A stretch of DNA of 64,000 bases from contig OX419756.1 in the NCBI GenBank assembly GCA_948567375.1, positions 71,526,552 through 71,590,551 on the forward strand, in the 5' to 3' direction. Below are positions 62,788 through 64,000 of this stretch, piece after piece (the first letter of the stretch is position 1; each line of letters starts with the position of its first letter). Made by a program: the position numbers and the translations under genes. The notes under the pieces are model-generated. The model was not told the origin of the DNA. It did not search any database and saw only the letters and a program-made list of their open reading frames with translations. The DNA comes from Lunularia cruciata. Lineage: Eukaryota; Streptophyta; Marchantiopsida; Lunulariales; Lunulariaceae.

Positions 62788-64000
62788 CCAGCGGCAGCGT
62801 ACTCGACGACCATTTAAGCTCTAGATGTTACGTGAATACGATCATTCTCTTCTCATGTGCTCCAGTGGCTGGTGGCAGCTTTTGTAAAATATCACCAATG
62901 TAGCTTAGAACATTTTGACCTGGTGCCAGTGATCCATTGATTCTGGCAAGTAATCAGGCAAGGCAAACCTCGGCCTCACAGTGGCCATACGACGAGCCCA
63001 TAGACGTGCACGGATGGAATGAAGAAGGGAAGGGAGACCTGGAATTGGAGCAGCATATACAACACGTACTTTGGAAGCAAATTCTATACAGCATTCATCT
63101 ATGATTCTTGTTCTGCGATTGAAGGTGCAAAAGTATCGCGAGAGTTTGATTTACAGCTACTCTGTGAAGCAATAGGCGTTTAGTATGATTCTTTTCTTGA
63201 ATAAATCATCAGCAGACATGTATCCGAAGCCTGCAAAGTGTCTTCTGTTATTTTGTCTTCTATTTTCCGAGTACTCTGTCAGATGTTTCTGGTACAGCAG
63301 AAGTCACTCGATCAACTTGCATGTAATGTAAATGATCATATACTGATCTAGTGTCAAGTCCTCTTGGCGGTGAAATTGAATGCTAGAGGAATGTACGTTT
63401 GAATATCCCATACTAAATATTCTAACGTATACCCAGAGGAATCTACAATGCGTATACTGGAGACCACAGATCTCATCATACCCGTCATGTGTCTGCTCTT
63501 ACACCATGGCAAGGACAAAGAAAATAGTCCAAGCTTACTGGCACGATTCTTCACAGCTTTCGACAGGAGGACTAGTTGGCCGAAAGACATCCTTCAAGTT
63601 TCTACTCTAACTTCTATCTCTCAGAGGAAGAAGGTACAAATCGGTGGCACGGGTTTACAACTGTCTCTTTCTAGGAGAGAAGAGAGCTTCAAGCTAGAAT
63701 TCTCGTTTACATTCTCGCGATTAAAATCGTTGAATAGAAGATAAGTTCGTGATTTTAGTTTATGGTTTTGTTAAACCATGAAGAGTTGTATGTTATTATC
63801 GGAAGTTACTGGCTGGCTCACCTCTGGTTTGTACTGGAGAAATATCCATCCATCCTTCTACGTAGACTTGAGAAGCGCTTCGTCCATGCAGAGTTCAGTC
63901 ATCAACTGATTCCGCGTCGCTCTTTATGCCGATCTTCGAAGGAGGACACAAGCCATTTCATCTTCTCCCTATGCACCAACAGATGCACCTGAAACCCATC
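62788..64000. other. 3' flank of the CWH43-like gene; no gene recognised
   Basis: After the stop codon the sequence holds the presumed 3' untranslated region, with AATAAA-like signals near 63200 (TTGAATAAATCATC). Short frames between 63354 and 63992 on both strands have no motif I can identify. One of them could be the edge of a gene that continues beyond the window. Confidence 0.5.

Overview
This window is nuclear DNA from a land plant, most likely a liverwort of the Marchantia type. The genes have many introns with GT-AG junctions, intergenic DNA is A+T-rich and repeat-filled, and Ty3/gypsy elements are present. The strongest pointer is a gene joining an alpha/beta-hydrolase domain to NB-ARC and leucine-rich repeats, a resistance-gene class described from liverworts (HNL). 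A nuclear gene for the chloroplast NDH subunit NdhT fits a green plant. The species call is inference.

Layout. 1-8.7 kb is retrotransposon. A plus-strand Ty3/gypsy pol 3' end with its LTR (1-2250) abuts, and probably interrupted, an older minus-strand Ty3/gypsy element (2251-8696). The older element carries stops and frameshifts and has a tandemly duplicated LTR head. 8.7-11.7 kb has no recognisable gene but holds an old tandem duplication. 11.7-17.6 kb is the five-exon HNL gene (1514 residues predicted). 19.5-21.7 kb (minus) is a three-exon NdhT gene. 22.5-25.8 kb holds diverged repeats and fragments of a transposon-like protein. 26.3-30.6 kb is an intact 13-exon gene for a bacterial-style type III (GlnT-like) glutamine synthetase. 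33.6-35.6 kb is a two-exon ubiquitin-conjugating E2 (148 residues). 37.4-38.6 kb is a decayed minus-strand zinc-finger ORF, probably from a transposon. 40.2-43.5 kb is a ten-exon V-ATPase subunit d gene (351 residues). 48.3-62.8 kb is a five-exon CWH43-like gene (944 residues) whose roughly 8.4-kb intron is packed with degenerate repeats around a small inverted-repeat box.

The genes do not form an operon or an obvious pathway cluster. They are independent housekeeping, metabolic and defence genes separated by repeats. All exon models were made by eye from splice signals, reading-frame continuity and family conservation. In each complete gene the exon lengths add up to an open frame from ATG to stop.

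Most worth following: (1) the hydrolase-NLR fusion with a cysteine in the nucleophile elbow, an MHE variant of the MHD motif and 28 alternating LRRs; (2) the type III glutamine synthetase, an unusual class for a plant; (3) the CWH43-like protein that lacks the usual terminal histidine of its phosphatase fold; (4) several perfect short hairpins that look like template-switch mutations; (5) the repeat-packed giant intron.
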